Source: Takakia lepidozioides
Lineage: Eukaryota > Streptophyta > Takakiopsida > Takakiales > Takakiaceae
Direction of reading: 5' to 3'
Length of the DNA stretch: 64,000 nucleotides
Assembly: GCA_030704615.1 (NCBI GenBank)
Contig: CM060731.1
Span: forward strand, 84,302,756 to 84,366,755
Part shown: positions 24,170 to 38,000 of the stretch, piece after piece
Numbering within the stretch: the first letter of the stretch is position 1
Layout of the letters: each line of letters starts with the position of its first letter
Made by a program: the position numbers and the translations under genes
The notes under the pieces: model-generated
Database searches by the model: none
Told to the model about the DNA's origin: nothing
The model's input: the letters and a program-made list of their open reading frames with translations, nothing else

Positions 24170-24897
24170 TGTCGCGCACCTCACTTCGGTAAGCTCCCCC
24201 CTCAAGTCATAGTTACTCGCCTGATGCGCGCGCCTAACTCCCAACCTGGCCACCCGGGCCAACTTGGAGCTTTGGCTGCTCACCGAGGCATAACGGTCCC
24301 CCCTTTGGTCTCCCAAAGAACCCCCTCCAACGATTTGGAACCAGCAGAATTCCCTTTGATAGTTGGCAGTCCGGAACAGCTCCCCACTCTTTGGTCGCTT
24401 TCCGGCTCGCTCGCTTACTCACTAGTTTTTGGTCACAACGGGCTTGCACCGTTCTCGGGGTTACTACTCCCTATATATACTTCTGTAGCTGTCCGCGGGG
24501 GTTTCACAAACAACCATGCCATTTTATGGCGAACCACCACGAACACCCTCGACTCCCGGTGATGAGTCGCGGTGAGTCTTGGCCCACCCACCACGGCCCC
24601 TATGGACCGTGATGAGTCCCAAGACTCCCCACGACTCCCACCACGAGGTCTCCGCCCCAGGGTGAGTCCTATGCCACCCCCACTAAGTCCCGCTAAGCTA
24701 CCACCACCCCTTGTGGAGCCACCCCCACCGCAACCCGGTGTGCGGGGCTCCACCTAGTGAGCGCCTCCGCCTCCTTGAGTGCTTTGGGCACTCAAGGGTG
24801 CTTCAGCCCCCCATACCTATCGCTGCCACTGCCCCCACCACAGGGGCAGCCCTTCTTGTGTCCCGACCCCCTGCCCTCAAGGCAAAGAGCCGCGACA
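24170..24897 (-). repeat. Ty3/gypsy 3' LTR, minus orientation
   Basis: A 728-bp LTR, TGTCGCG to CGCGACA, with an internal TATATATA box near 24472. Confidence 0.9.
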
Positions 24898-25779
24898 CGC
24901 ACCCCTACCAACATGGAGTCGATATCCTCATCGGCTTGTCCATTTTGTGGAAACGAACATCCAAGTTGTGGCGTCCCACATCAAGGAGTTTGTTTCCGTA
25001 CCATGGTGTCCCATGGCAAAGAACCAAACCCCACACTTGACTCTACTCTCCACTAGCTAGTTCGGCCGACTTCCTCCAAGTCCCGGCCAAGGGTGGAGCC
25101 TCTCAAGCTCCTCCCAGTGCACTCTTCTTGGCCTTCTTCAAGGCCAAGGAACGATCCTCCCCGAGGATCGAATCGCCTTACTGCAACAACATTACTTGCG
25201 ACCGCTCATGATGCCGCTTTTGGCATCACCTTGAGCAAGGGTTCACCTCGAACCCTCTTTGACTAGGAAGATAACCTTGAACCAACCGCGTGCCCCAATC
25301 ACTACAATTGGGTTCGCCTTGGAATGTTGGCCTGAGGTACGGGAACACGCCGAAGCCGCACTACGACTTCGTCCCGAGGCTACACAATTATAGTACGTGA
25401 ACGGAAGCACGTAGCTTCCGCGTTAGCTCGCACTACAAAGCAACCCCCTCGATAGCGCAGTTATAGTATGCGCACGCTCCAGGTGCGCACTAGCATGTGA
25501 ACTCATAAAGAAGGCACAAGTTTCTTTGCCCCTTGGATGGGAGTCACCCGATTTCGGCACTGCGCAAACACACGATTAACCCAATTTACCTCTCCCACTT
25601 TTGTAAGCTAGCATGCATTCTAAACACTAGCCAACCACACCATGCATCACCATTCCAAACAAAATAGGACGCACAACATTTGGAACCCATTTCCTTTATA
25701 ACAATTTTTTTTGTACAATACAAGTTTTTGCAATCGGATTCCTAAGCTAGCTAAGCCGGGCTAAGCATGCATTTCCTCC
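24898..25779 (-). repeat. Ty3/gypsy 3' non-coding region
   Basis: Almost 0.9 kb between the LTR and the chromodomain end, colinear with 17921-18780 and with 13700-14648 reversed. No open frame is supported. It contains repeated GTACTATAA-type blocks. Confidence 0.7.
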
Positions 25780-28359
25780 CCCACGTTCCAAGGTTCATGT
25801 CCCCATCAACGCTTCTTCCGCTTTTGAGGTCGCCCCTTGAAAACTGCAACCGCCTCGGATGCGTTTCCCATTTCTTAGGCACGCACCCAAGATGCCTCCA
25901 CATGATGATAGCCCTTCCATTTGACGAGATACTCCGTTTCTCGGTTCTTGAACCTCATCGACTTAAGTACTGCCTCCACCTCCTACTCAGGTTCATTTTC
26001 ATGATCCAACAGCGCAGGTGGCGGACGCAACACTTGATGCCGATTTGGACGCGCTTCATCTTTGAAGTAAGGCTTCAAAAGGGAGACGTGGAATACTGGA
26101 TGCACCTTGTTGTTTGCCGGTAGCTCCAATTCATACACATCCTCATTCATAACCTTCCGGATGCGAAAGGGTCCCGCATACGGAGGTACAAACTTTGGAC
26201 TCACTTCCGGAGGTAGTCGAAAATTCTTGATATTCAACCAGACCTCCGTGCCTGCCTCAAACTTCACTTCCCTCCGCTTCCGATTCGCTTGCCTTTCATA
26301 CCGTTTCCTCGCTTTGGCAATGTTGTACTTTGCGAGCTTCAACAAACGCTCGTGTTCTTTCAGTATCGCCGCTACTGCCGGTTCCTCATCGTCCTGGGCG
26401 GCCCACCTTGTCGACACCAGAGGTGCTTTTCCATAGACCAATACGAAAGGGGAAACTCCCGTTGCAGAGTGTTCTGTGTTATTATAACAGAACTCTGCCG
26501 CATCTAAGTGTTCCACCCAGTCTGTTTGGTCTGCCGACAAGTAATTCCACAAGATCTGCTTCACTACGGAATCACTCTTTCCGTTTGGCCGTCGGTCGTA
26601 GGTCGGAAGGCGGTGCTCATCTTCAGCCTCGTCCCCATCTTCTTCCAAAGTGCCCTCCAAAATTTACTTGTAAACTTTGGATCGCGGTCCGAGACAATAT
26701 CCTTCGAGACTCCATGATGCTTTAAGACGTGGGCGAAGTAAAGTCGCCCTGTTTCCTGCGCCGTTGCCGTCTCTTTGGTGGGGATGAAATGGCCCATTTT
26801 ACTGAACCTATCCACCACCACCATGATTGCATCGAATCCTTTGGACAGCGGCATAGCAGTCATGAAATCCATCGAGACGCTTTCCCAAGTCCCCCTCTGG
26901 AATCGGCAAGGGTTGTAACAGTCCGCTTGCTTTTGTACTCGCTCCGGTTTTGTTGGCATATGGTGCATGTCTTGACATACTCCTCTGCCTCCTCCCTCAG
27001 TTTGGGCCAGAAATACTCTTTCTTCAAGAGTGCCGCAGTGCGCTTGGCTCCGTCGTGGCCCGCAAGCGGGCTATCATGGCATTCTCTCAAGAGGCTATCT
27101 CTGATCCCTCCCTTCGGCACGTAGAGATGCTTTTGCTTATACCGGAGCAGTTCATTTTGCAAGTAGAACTGCGATTTAACCCCCATCCTCAAGTCCTGCA
27201 TCACGGACTTTGCCAGCTCATCCTTTCGGCAAGCCTTCCGGATCTTCCTTTGGAGCGTCGTCTCGCCCCTGTACACCAACAAGAGCTGCTGCTTTCTACT
27301 TAAAGCATCGGCCACCACGTTGTCCCGTCCCGGTTTGTACTGGATATCCACGTCGAACACCGCCAAAGTATCTTGCCACCTAAGTTATTTTGGGGACAAC
27401 TTGGGCTGCGTGGCAAAATACTTCACTGTGACATTGTCCGTGAACACCTTCACTGGGTTGAAACCAACATAGTGGCGCCAGAGCTCAAGACAGTGCACCA
27501 CCGCCTTCATCTATTTCTCGTGCGTCGGCCACCGTCGCTCCACTTCATTCAGTTTCTTACTTTCGTAAGCCTCTGGACGTCCATCTTGCATCAGTACACC
27601 CCCAATCGCGAAGTCCGACGCATCTGTATGAATCTCGAACAAACGATCGAACTCCGGGATTTTCAAGACTGGAGCTTCGCCATCCGCTGCTTCAATTCAG
27701 AAAAGCTTGGCCACAAAAGGTGTTCCATGCCCAGACTTTAGATTTACACAGAAGGTCTGACAGCGGCCCCGCGATCTTGGCGAAATTTCTCACATACTTC
27801 CGGTATTAGGAGGCGAGTCCTAGAAATGATCGCACTCCCGGGACCGAAGTCGGAGGCTCCCAGTCCAAGATTGCCCTCACCTTCCTGTCATCCATTCTGA
27901 TCCCATCCTGTGTAATCACATGCCCCAGGAACTCCACTTTTGTGACCCCGAATTCGCACTTTGAAGCTTTGGCATACCGCTTCCCTTCCCGCAATTTCTG
28001 GAACACTCTTTTGAGGTGCCAGGTGCTCCTCCTTGTTTTCGAATACACCAAGATGTCGTCGATGTACACGATCACAAAGTCATCCAACCACTCCTGGAAA
28101 GGCTGTTCATCAGTGTGCTAAAGGTGCGAGAGCGTTGGTGAGTCCAAAGGCATCACCAAGAACTCATATGAACCATACCTTGTCCTGCACGCGGTCTTCT
28201 CGTCATCTCCTTCCGCCACTCGAATTTGATGATAGCCAGAGCGCAGATCGATCCGGCTGAAATACTTCGCTTCTGCCAACCGATCGAAAAGGTCGTCGAT
28301 CCTTGGCAAAGGGTATTAGATCTTTGAGCTGAGTCTTCAGCTCGACCAACTCTCCGTGG
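25780..28359 (-). pseudogene. chromodomain-integrase-RNase H-RT remnant (3' part of pol)
   Basis: Reading downward from 28359: reverse transcriptase pieces with [13 protein letters not shown] (about 28050-28090), RNase H with FDVDIQYKPGRDNVVADAL (about 27300-27370), an integrase zinc finger (CHDSPLAGHDGAKRTAALL then CTICQQNR), the integrase core ([32 protein letters not shown]) and a chromodomain that continues to about 25800. Single-base indels break every long frame. The 5' part of the polyprotein resumes beyond element B at 43162. Confidence 0.9.
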
Positions 28360-28368
28360 CTCAACCGG
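28360..28368. repeat. left target-site duplication of element B
   Basis: CTCAACCGG (GCTCAACCGG if 10 bp) recurs at 43153-43161. Joining the two flanks at this duplication restores the uninterrupted gypsy sequence seen at 21495-21525. Confidence 0.9.
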
Positions 28369-28500
28369 GGGGGGTGCTATTCTGTGAGCCCGGAGGCGTG
28401 AGCCTGTGAGCCCAGGAAACCGTGAGCCCAGCACAGGCTCACGCCACGTCAGCATACATACAGGGCCTATTTCCGCGGGTGTCACCTATTTCCGCGGGTT
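28369..28500. promoter_or_regulatory. left terminal and subterminal repeats of element B
   Basis: Repeated GTGAGCC units are followed by two identical CCTATTTCCGCGG motifs at 28466-28478 and 28485-28497, 19 bp apart. They match the paired motif of element A. Confidence 0.7.
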
Positions 28501-29074
28501 GATCAGCCATTTCCCGGGAATGCAGAGTGGATATGTTACATCCATTGTATCCATTGCATCCATGCAGACGTTATCAACATACCAAGCCCTCACAAGTTTA
28601 TGTGGGTACGTCGTGAGGAGGTGCACACTGACATGATCTAAAGCGGAACCCTGCGAAATCTTTTCTTACTCACCACCCTTGCGAACATGCCAGGTATGTG
28701 CGGGAGCATCATGGATGCTCATTAGATTTGAGAATGCCTCACAGCTCTTTGATGAGGTGGACTTCACCGTGATGGATTCACCAACCATTCTTCTAGCAGG
28801 AATGGTTTGGAGACCAACGAGCAACTGATGCGAGAATGCTCTACACGAACCAAAGTCGTTTGTTTGTATTTGCAATGCACTCAAGTCTGTGAGGTCCAAA
28901 GAACACTAAATAGATTGAAGGAACAATCCGGGCAGTCCATGCAACCCCCATCTCCAACAATAGTTTGTTCCCATTAATGTGCATTCCACGCACACATTGC
29001 AAACAGGACAACAAGGACACACAACCATCCTATTTCAATTTTGGCCCCGAATAAAACGAAAAGAAAACTTCATA
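28501..29074. other. 3' flank of the methyltransferase-like gene inside element B
   Basis: No coding sequence is supported. It presumably holds the 3' untranslated region and polyadenylation region of the minus-strand gene ending at 29075. Confidence 0.4.
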
Positions 29075-32000
29075 TCAAGTGTCACAGTCATCAGAATCAG
29101 TCTCGACCTCCTGTGCTATGTCATCCACAAAGATTCTGGCCCCAACACCACGTCTTCTACCACGGCCGTGGATAGGTGGACTCCGAGTGCCATGAACGGT
29201 CATGCTTGTTGCGAGTGCCTCCGCATAGACAGGTAGCACGCAAGACCGAGGAGGACTGGAAAGAAGTCCAAACAGGTGTGATAGCCCTGGAGGGCAAGTG
29301 GAAGCACGCGGACTCCTGCACATGTCGACAAAAACCCATTCAGAACACAATATGCAATACACAAGTCCAACGAAGAGGATGTCTGCCATGTGAACTTTGC
29401 CTCAAGAAGAGTGATTCTCGATATTGAAACAACAATGCAAGCATGCACAGGTTGAACTTACTCACAGGCAAAGTCGGAGTCCAGCTCCTTGTCGGAAGTC
29501 TCCTCTGTATCAATATCAGCGGGACGGGGCTTCGGAAGGACTTGAGAAGTGTGTCCACCCAAACCCATAAGGAGGTTGTTGTAAATCTCAGCATCCCCTT
29601 CAATCCCAAAGAGATGTCGGGCACTGGCCTTGCAAGCGTGGTACGAAGCACCTGCAGTGGAATAGAATGAAGGAAGCAGACATTGAAGACACATATGGAA
29701 CGGTGGGAAGTACTGAAAGTGCAAGCTCAATCAAACCTCATGAAATCCGAATGTTGAAGAGACGAACCTGTGCCCATTGACAAATCCAGAACTCTGGCGT
29801 CTGTGTAGGTGCAGCACTCCACAATCGTTTGAATGAAAGCCGGGCTCCTCTCCCTCGCCCCTCTCCAAGGAACCCCATTCCCCTTCGCAAGCAGACGCTT
29901 GCTGTCGACGTAGTTGTGGTGCATGTCATCCGTTGGAGGATCTGTCTTGTCGTCTATGAACTTGCCCCCATGAGTGATGGCGAACTCCAAATGCCGGCCG
30001 GAGTCGTTGGTGGATGCACTCGGACGAGACAAACAGCTTCAAACAAACGAGTTTGCGAACAACACATTCAGAAGGAACTAAGAAGCTTAAAAAATCAGGC
30101 CCCTACATATGAGATCGAGCGACCTATACAACTCCATCCGAGAACCACCAAGAAGAGGAAGAAGAAGGTAAATTTACCATCTCTTCCCGGACGATCCCCC
30201 TTCGTAAGGTACATGCTGTTCACACAATTCCATGTCTTCAGGACTCTCATGCCCGAGGCTTTCAAATAGCTGGCAAGTGCACGGCAACAGCAAACGTCGG
30301 CGGACTGTATGAGCACCAAAACACCTGCATCGGACAGGAAAAAATTGCAAAAGGAGAAAACCCACCGCCAGTAGCGCTCATCAAAAGCATTCCAACCCGG
30401 ACAAGCACCCGATGGAGGGACATCCGGGACTGCCAACCATCAGGGATGTCCAGATTATGAGTTCGGCTGCATATTGCTTCTCCTTCCCGTTCACCCAGGA
30501 TTTGGTCATTTTAGCCTGCAAACAAAATTACAATGGAATACTCAAGAGGATTGAAACGATCCATGCCCACTGCAGAGAAGATGCAAAAGAGAACACGTAC
30601 CGTGCCGAGGAACTGTACAATACTCTCCCACACTGGTGATGGCTCGCCCTTGTAATCAGATTTCTTCAACTCCATCATGGCAAGGAATCCGACGTTGGCC
30701 ATCTCCAACCTGGTAGGGCGAATGACCCTCGTCGGATGTTCCACTGCATGGTACGGGTCCTTGGGATCAACCACCCCCCTTGTTCTTTCTCACGGATCCC
30801 CTACCATGCGGTGGAGTCTGCTGGACATGCACCACTGGGCCAATATCTGCAAACACTTCCCTGCCTTGTGCCACCTTCCCTCTACCCTTCCTTCCCCACA
30901 ACACCAGCAACATCTTTCCCCTTTGCCTTTCTACCTCTACCCGGGGTTATCTGAGCGGGAGGCTCCTTCTCTGCAAGAGTCCTCAAATTTCGCTCATGAA
31001 TGTCGAGGTCGGCTGCTGCGGCAGTGGCTGCAATTCGCTCATTCTCTCTCCTCAAAGACACCTCCGGAGCTGGGGTCTCAGAAGGAGGGCAATCCAAATA
31101 CCAACCACAAGAAGATAGATGGTCTGGGCCCAGTCATGCAAGATCCCAGTAGTAAACATAGTCTGATTTCCAGCAGGGACAAGCCAGAGGTCCACGAAAT
31201 CTGGATGTTTGTCCAAACAATTCTCTTCCATGAGAACAACTTTATGTACCTGCAGGAACAAAGACAGCCTCATTATGCAATGCAATTATTGTCTCTCAGT
31301 TTTTCCATCACATTCCCTTAAACTGTATGCGTCACAGTACATTGCAACCACAGGACACCAAGTAAACTGAACTGCCCAGGGAGTGCACCTGTAAAGGCAT
31401 CGTTTCCAGGCTTCCTCTCCTTTTTCTTGCTGGTCAAGGTCATGTGTTCGACTGATGCCACCCTCTTGCTGAACTCTCTAAAGAAACAAGAGTGCCACAC
31501 TGTGGCTCTCCATTTCCTCATGTATGCTTCGAAGGAGACCTTCGGTGCTGTCATAGTGATGCCATAGTCAGCCAGCTGAGTATGCAGAACCGACCGTGCC
31601 CTTTCTTCCAACTGCAAAACAATTCAAATGCAAGAATGAACCCAAAAAAATCACTGCGAATGTGAGAGGCAATGGAAAGAGAAGGACAGGAAAAGAGAAA
31701 AGAAAGTGACACAGGAAAGGACAACACACCTGGCTCCAGTTTGTGGCCTTGTGAAGCCATGTGTCCAGCACATTGTCACTGACTGGAATGAACGCTGGGT
31801 CTTTCTTCTCTTTCTCCGGCCTGGGGAACATGTGTGTATCCCTAACTGTGGGATCGGAGTTCCATATCTGTAGCCACTTCACCTTCTGTTCTGAAGACAC
31901 AACGGCGGGGTAGACAACCTGTTGTAACTTTCTGGGCCATCTCTGGCTTGCCTGGCTTGTTATAATGGTTTTTTATCTCCAAGAGAAACTGCGTCCGAAT

Positions 32001-35000
32001 GATGGGTCGGCAATTCTCAACTGCTTCACAAAAGCACTCATTATAGTCCTTCTTGTAGCGGTCATCTCTTTTTGGATGTGAGTCTCAACCCCCTTTGCTG
32101 TCCTTCTCTCTCAGGGGTTGACCTGTAGTATTCCAGTTTGCCACGCTCCCCTGCATCTGCAATGTCTTGCTGCAAGGGAATGCACGAGAGTTGCATGAAC
32201 CGAAGGGCAAGGGAAACAAACAGAAACAAACATGTGGAAGCGGGACTATGGAAAGGGCAGATGAAGGAAGATGTATCTCACGTGTACATGTACTCCATGA
32301 AAGCTCGCGTGTCAACGAGTACCCTTTCCGATGTCTTGGAGCTTTCGCACTTCTTGTACGTCTCCGCTGAAAGGATGGTCTTGAAGTTGGTCAAGGGCAT
32401 CTGCCCGATCCTTTGTATCCTATACAATGTGTGAACCAGACTCGTTTGACATGCGATGTCCGTTCCTCTGCAGAATGATATCTGAAAGTCAGAATGAAAT
32501 TCAAGGACTTTAATCAAAGAACCAAGGCTGCAAGTGGAACAGGTAGAATGAGAAAACAACCTGTTCACATCATTCATTGCCATCAGAAGACCCATCATGT
32601 TCCCCTCACATCCAGCACCATCGATCGAACAGAGTAATGCCACTCTTCCTCCTGTGAGTGCAGCCTCCCAATAACAGCCATCCATGCAAGCAATCGGTGG
32701 TTCCCATCCCAAACGTGAAACATCTTCCCCGAGAATGCTGGGGGGAAGGTTTCCTGGAGAGAAGAAGTTCGAAGGATTCGTTCACCTGTCTCCAAATAGG
32801 ATCCCAGGAGTCACGATTGGATCATCACAAGGAGCTCATTGCCTGTGGAATCCTTTGTACAAACGTAAAACACTGCGGATCCATCCAAATACCCATGAAC
32901 AAACCGGCCTCTAGCTTGAGAATGTCCTTGATGAGGGGTGGTCGAACGACGGGCATGGAAAACCATCTACACAGGGGAATCTTCAATCCCACCCGGGGCA
33001 AGCATAACTTTGCACCACAAGCTGAGAGTTTACCTTCTAACCCCCAGCATCTCAGCGGCTTTGCTTTCATAGAAACTCATCGTCAACATCAACAATGATA
33101 TCCTTCCCCAGTCCGAAGGGATCTCCTCCGCCAAACTTTGCATCTTCTCCTGCAGGGTTGTCCATTCAAATGACATAAGAGTGAGGCATTAGACGAGGGT
33201 GTTGAGCATGGCAAACAGGCCATCTGTGGTAGAAAAGGTGAGCTCAAACAGTGTGCGTTGACGCACACTGTTTGAGGTGCAAGGTAAGTGTTCATTGAAC
33301 CGTAAGTGTTGAAAGAACACTGTTTGAGCTGCCAGATAAGTGTTTATCGGTCCTCAGAGACATGCCTATGTGGCCCATTCTCAAATGAAAAAGGCAATGA
33401 TAAGGGTACCTCAAACAGTGTGCGCCAACACACACTGTTTGAGCTGCCAGGATAGTGATGATTCAACCACTAATTCAAACCCTATGTGGCCACTTTTCAG
33501 ATGACAAGTGCAATGACATGGCAGCTCAAACAGAGTGCGTTGACGCACACTGTTTGAGCTGCCATGCAACTGATGATTGAACCTCCCAGACCTGCCCTGT
33601 ATTGCCGAATTTCACAGGGGAAAAACAAAGACAAGGTGTGCTCAAACAGTGTGCGGCAACGCACACTGTTTGAGCTGCCAGATAAGTGTTCATCTGTCCT
33701 CAGAGACATGCCCTATGTGGCCCATTCTCAAATGAAAAAGCAATGATAAGGGCACCTCAAACAGTGTGCGCCAACGCACACTGTTTGAGCTGCCAGGATA
33801 GTGATGATTCAACCACTAATTCAAACCCTATGTGGCCAATTTTCAGATGACAAGTGCCATGCAACTGATGATTGAACCTCCGAGACCTGCCCTGTATTGC
33901 CGAATTTCACAGTGGAAAAACCAAGACAAGGTGTGCTCAAACAGTGTGCCGCAACGCACACTGTTTGAGCTGCCAGATAATTATTCATCTGCCCTCAGAG
34001 ACATGCCCTATGTGCCCATTCTCAAATGAAAAAAGCAATGATAAGGGTACCTCAAACAGTGTGCGCCAACGCACACTGATTGAGCTGCCAGGATAGTGAT
34101 GATTCAACCACTAATTCAAACCGTATGTGGCCAATTTTCAGATGACAAGTGCAATGACATGGCAGCTCAAACAATGTGCGTTGATGCACACTGTTTGAGC
34201 TGCCATGCAACTGATGATTGAACCTCCGAGACCGGCCCTGTATTGCCGAATTTCACAGGGGAAAAACAAAGACAAGGTGTGCTCAAACAGTGTGCGTCAA
34301 CGCACACTGTTTGAGCTGCCAGATAAGTATCATCTGTCCTCAGAGACATGCCCTATGTGGCCCATTCTCAAATGAAAAAAGCAATGATAAGGGTAGCTCA
34401 AACAGTGTGCGCCAACGCACACTGTTTGAGCTGCCAGGATAGTGATGATTCAACCACTAATTCAAACCCTATGTGGCCAATTTTCAGATGACAAGTGCAA
34501 TGACATGGCAGCTCAAACAGTGTGCGTTGACGCACACTGTTTGAGCTGCCATGCAACTGATGATTGAACCTCCGAGATCGGCCCTGTATTGCCGAATTTC
34601 ACAGAGGAAAAACAAAGACAAGGTGTGCTCAAACAGTGTGCGGCAGCGCACACTGTTTGAGCTGCCAGATAAGTGTTCATCTGTCCTCAGAGACATGCCC
34701 TATGTGGCCCATTCTCAAATGAAAAAGGCAATGATAAGGGTAGCTCAAATAGTGTGCGCCAACGCACACTGTTTGAGCTGCCAGGATAGTGATGATTCAA
34801 CCACTAATTCAAACCCTATGTGGCCAATTTTCAGATGACAAGTGCAATGACATGGCAGCTCAAACAGTGTGCGTTGACGCACACTGTTTGGGCTGCCATG
34901 CAACTGATGATTGAACCTCCGAGACCGGCCCTGTATTGCCGAATTTCACAGTGGAAAAACAAAGACAAGGTGTGCTCAAACAGTGTGCGGCAACGCACAC

Positions 35001-38000
35001 TGTTTGAGCTGGCCAGATAAGTGTTCATCTGTCCTCAGAGACATGCCCTATGTGGCCCATTCTCAAATGAAAAAGCAATGATAAGGGCACCTCAAACAGT
35101 GTGCGCCAACGCACACTGTTTGAGCTGCCAGGATAGTGATGATTCAACCCTAATTCAAACCCTATGTGGCCAATGTTGCAAATGACAAGTGCAATGACAT
35201 GGCAGCTCCAACAGTGTGCGTTGACGCACACTGTTTGAGCTGCCATGCAACTGATGATTGAACCTCCGAGACCGGCCCTGTATTGCGAATTTCACAGGGG
35301 AAAAACAAAGACAAGCTGTGCTCAAACAGTGTGCGGCAACGCACACTGTTTGAGCTGCCAGATAAGTGTTCATCTGTCCTCAGAGACATGCCCTATGTGG
35401 CCCATTCTCAAATGAAAAAGGCAATGATAAGGGTAGCTCAAACAGTGTGCGCCAACGCACACTGTTTGAGCTGCCAGGATAGTGATGATTCAACCACTAA
35501 TTCAAACCCTATGTGGCCAATTTTCAGATGACAAGTGCAATGACATGGCAGCTCAAACAGTGTGCGTTGATGCACACTTGTTTGAGCTGCCATGCAACTG
35601 ATGATTGAACCTCCGAGACCTGCCCTGTATTGCCGAATTTCACAGGGGAAAAACAAAGACAAGGTGTGCTCAAACAGTGTGCGGCAACGCACACTGTTTG
35701 AGCTGCCAGATAAGTGTTCATCTGTCCTCAGAGACATGCCCTATGTGGCCCATTCTCAAATGAAAAAGCAATGATAAGGGCACTCAAACAGTGTGCGCCA
35801 ACGCACACTGTTTGAGCTGCCAGGATAGTGATGATTCAACCACTAATTCAAACCCTATGTGGCCAATTGATGACAAGTGCAATGACATGGCAGCTCAAAC
35901 AGTGTGCGTTGACGCACACTGTTGAGCTGCCATGCAACTGATGATTGAACCTCCGAGACCGGCCCTGTATTGCCGAATTTCACAGGGGAAAAACAAAGAC
36001 AAGGTGTGCTCAAACAGTGTGCGGCAACGCACACTGTTTGAGCTGCCAGATAAGTGTTCATCTGTCCTCAGAGACATGCCCTATGTGGCCCATTCTCAAA
36101 TGAAAAAGGCAATGATAAGGGTAGCTCAAACAGTGTGCGCCAACGCACACTGTTTGAGCTGCCAGGATAGTGATGATTCAACCACTAATTCAAACCCTAT
36201 GTGGCCAATTTTCAGATGACAAGTGCAATGACATGGCAGCTCAAACAGTGTGCGTTGACGCACACTGTTTGAGCTGCCATGCAACTGATGATTGAACCTC
36301 CGAGACCGGCCCTGTATTGCCGAATTTCACAGTGGAAAAACAAAGACAAGGTGTGCTCAAACAGTGTGCGGCAACGCACACTGTTTGAGCTGCCAGATAA
36401 GTGTTCATCTGTCCTCAGAGACATGCCCTATGTGGCCCATTCTCAAATGAAAAAGGCAATGATAAGGGTACCTCAAACAGTGTGCGCCAACGCACACTGT
36501 TTGAGCTGCCAGGATAGTGATGATTCAACCACTAATTCAAACCCTATGTGGCCAATTTTCAGATGACAAGTGCAATGACATGGCAGCTCAAACAGTGTGC
36601 GTTGACGCACACTGTTTGAGCTGCCATGCAACTGATGATTGAACCTCCGAGACCTGCCCTGTATTGCCGAATTTCACAGGGAAAAACAAAGACAAGGTGT
36701 GCTCAAACAGTGTGCGGCAACGCACACTGTTTGAGCTGCCAGATAAGTGTTCATCTGTCCTCAGAGACATGCCCTATGTGGCCCATTCTCAAATGAAAAA
36801 AGCAATGATAAGGGCACCTCAAACAGTGTGCGCCAACGCACACTGTTTGAGCTGCCAGGATAGTGATGATTCAACCACTAATTCAAACCTATGTGGCCAA
36901 TTTTCAGATGACAAGTGCAATGACATGGCAGCTCAAACAGTGTGCGTTGACGCACACTGTTTGAGCTGCCATGCAACTGATGATTGAACCTCCGAGACCG
37001 CCCTGTATTGCCGAATTTCACAGGGGAAAAACAAAGACAAGGTGTGCTCAAACAGTGTGCGGCAACGCACACTGTTTGAGCTGCCAGATAAGTGTTCATC
37101 TGTCCTCAGAGACATGCCCTATGTGGCCCATTCTCAAATGAAAAAGGCAATGATAAGGGTAGCTCAAACAGTGTGCGCCAACGCACACTGTTTGAGCTGC
37201 CAGGATAGTGATGATTCAACCACTAATTCAAACCCTATGTGGCCAATTTAGATGACAAGTGCAATGACATGGCAGCTCAAACAGTGTGCGTTGACGCACA
37301 CTGTTTGAGCTGCCATGCAACTGATGATTGAACCTCCGAGACCGGCCCTGTATTGCCGAATTTCACAGTGGAAAAACAAAGACAAGGTGTGCTCAAACAG
37401 TGTGCGGCAACGCACACTGTTTGAGCTGCCAGATAAGTGTTCATCTGTCCTCAGAGACATGCCCTATGTGGCCCATTCTCAAATGAAAAAGGCAATGATA
37501 AGGGTAGCTCAAACAGTGTGCGCCAACGCACACTGTTTGAGCTGCCAGGATAGTGATGATTCAACCACTAATTCAAACCCTATGTGGCCAATTTTCAGAT
37601 GACAAGTGCAATGACATGGCAGCTCAAACAGTGTGCGTTGACGCACACTGTTTGAGCTGCCATGCAACTGATGATTGAACCTCCGAGACCTGCCCTGTAT
37701 TGCCGAATTTCACAGGGGAAAAACAAAGACAAGCTGTGCTCAAACAGTGCCCAATTTGGCCGTTTTGGCTACACTTTTTGAGCTTCTTGTTCGCGGTTGA
37801 TGCAACCTGCAGAGATGCCGTGTGCAGTCTATGTTCATATCGACATAGAATCTCAACTTGGGTTCACATCAGCAATGAAGCACAAAGATGGGTTCCAAAG
37901 ATTGAACCTTTTTTTGGGCTGCTCCAGAAGACTCCCCAATCGCCGGGGACCCTTTGCGCTTCGGACTGCTCTCCACGCCTCTCGTGTTCTGGAGCATCTC

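Noticed and set aside
24500-24700. GATGAGTC blocks in the LTRs as hammerhead ribozymes
   Set aside because: The core CTGATGA is not intact, no GAAA element follows at the needed spacing, and stems do not form by eye.
33241-37749. CRISPR-like appearance of the repeat array
   Set aside because: The repeats are full palindromes, the spacers are themselves repeated in three fixed types, the setting is a plant-type nuclear transposon and no cas genes are present. It is an intronic satellite-like array.
33241-37749. Many short open frames of 60-110 codons in the palindrome array
   Set aside because: They recur on both strands purely because the unit is repeated. They vary with single-base indels and contain no known domain.
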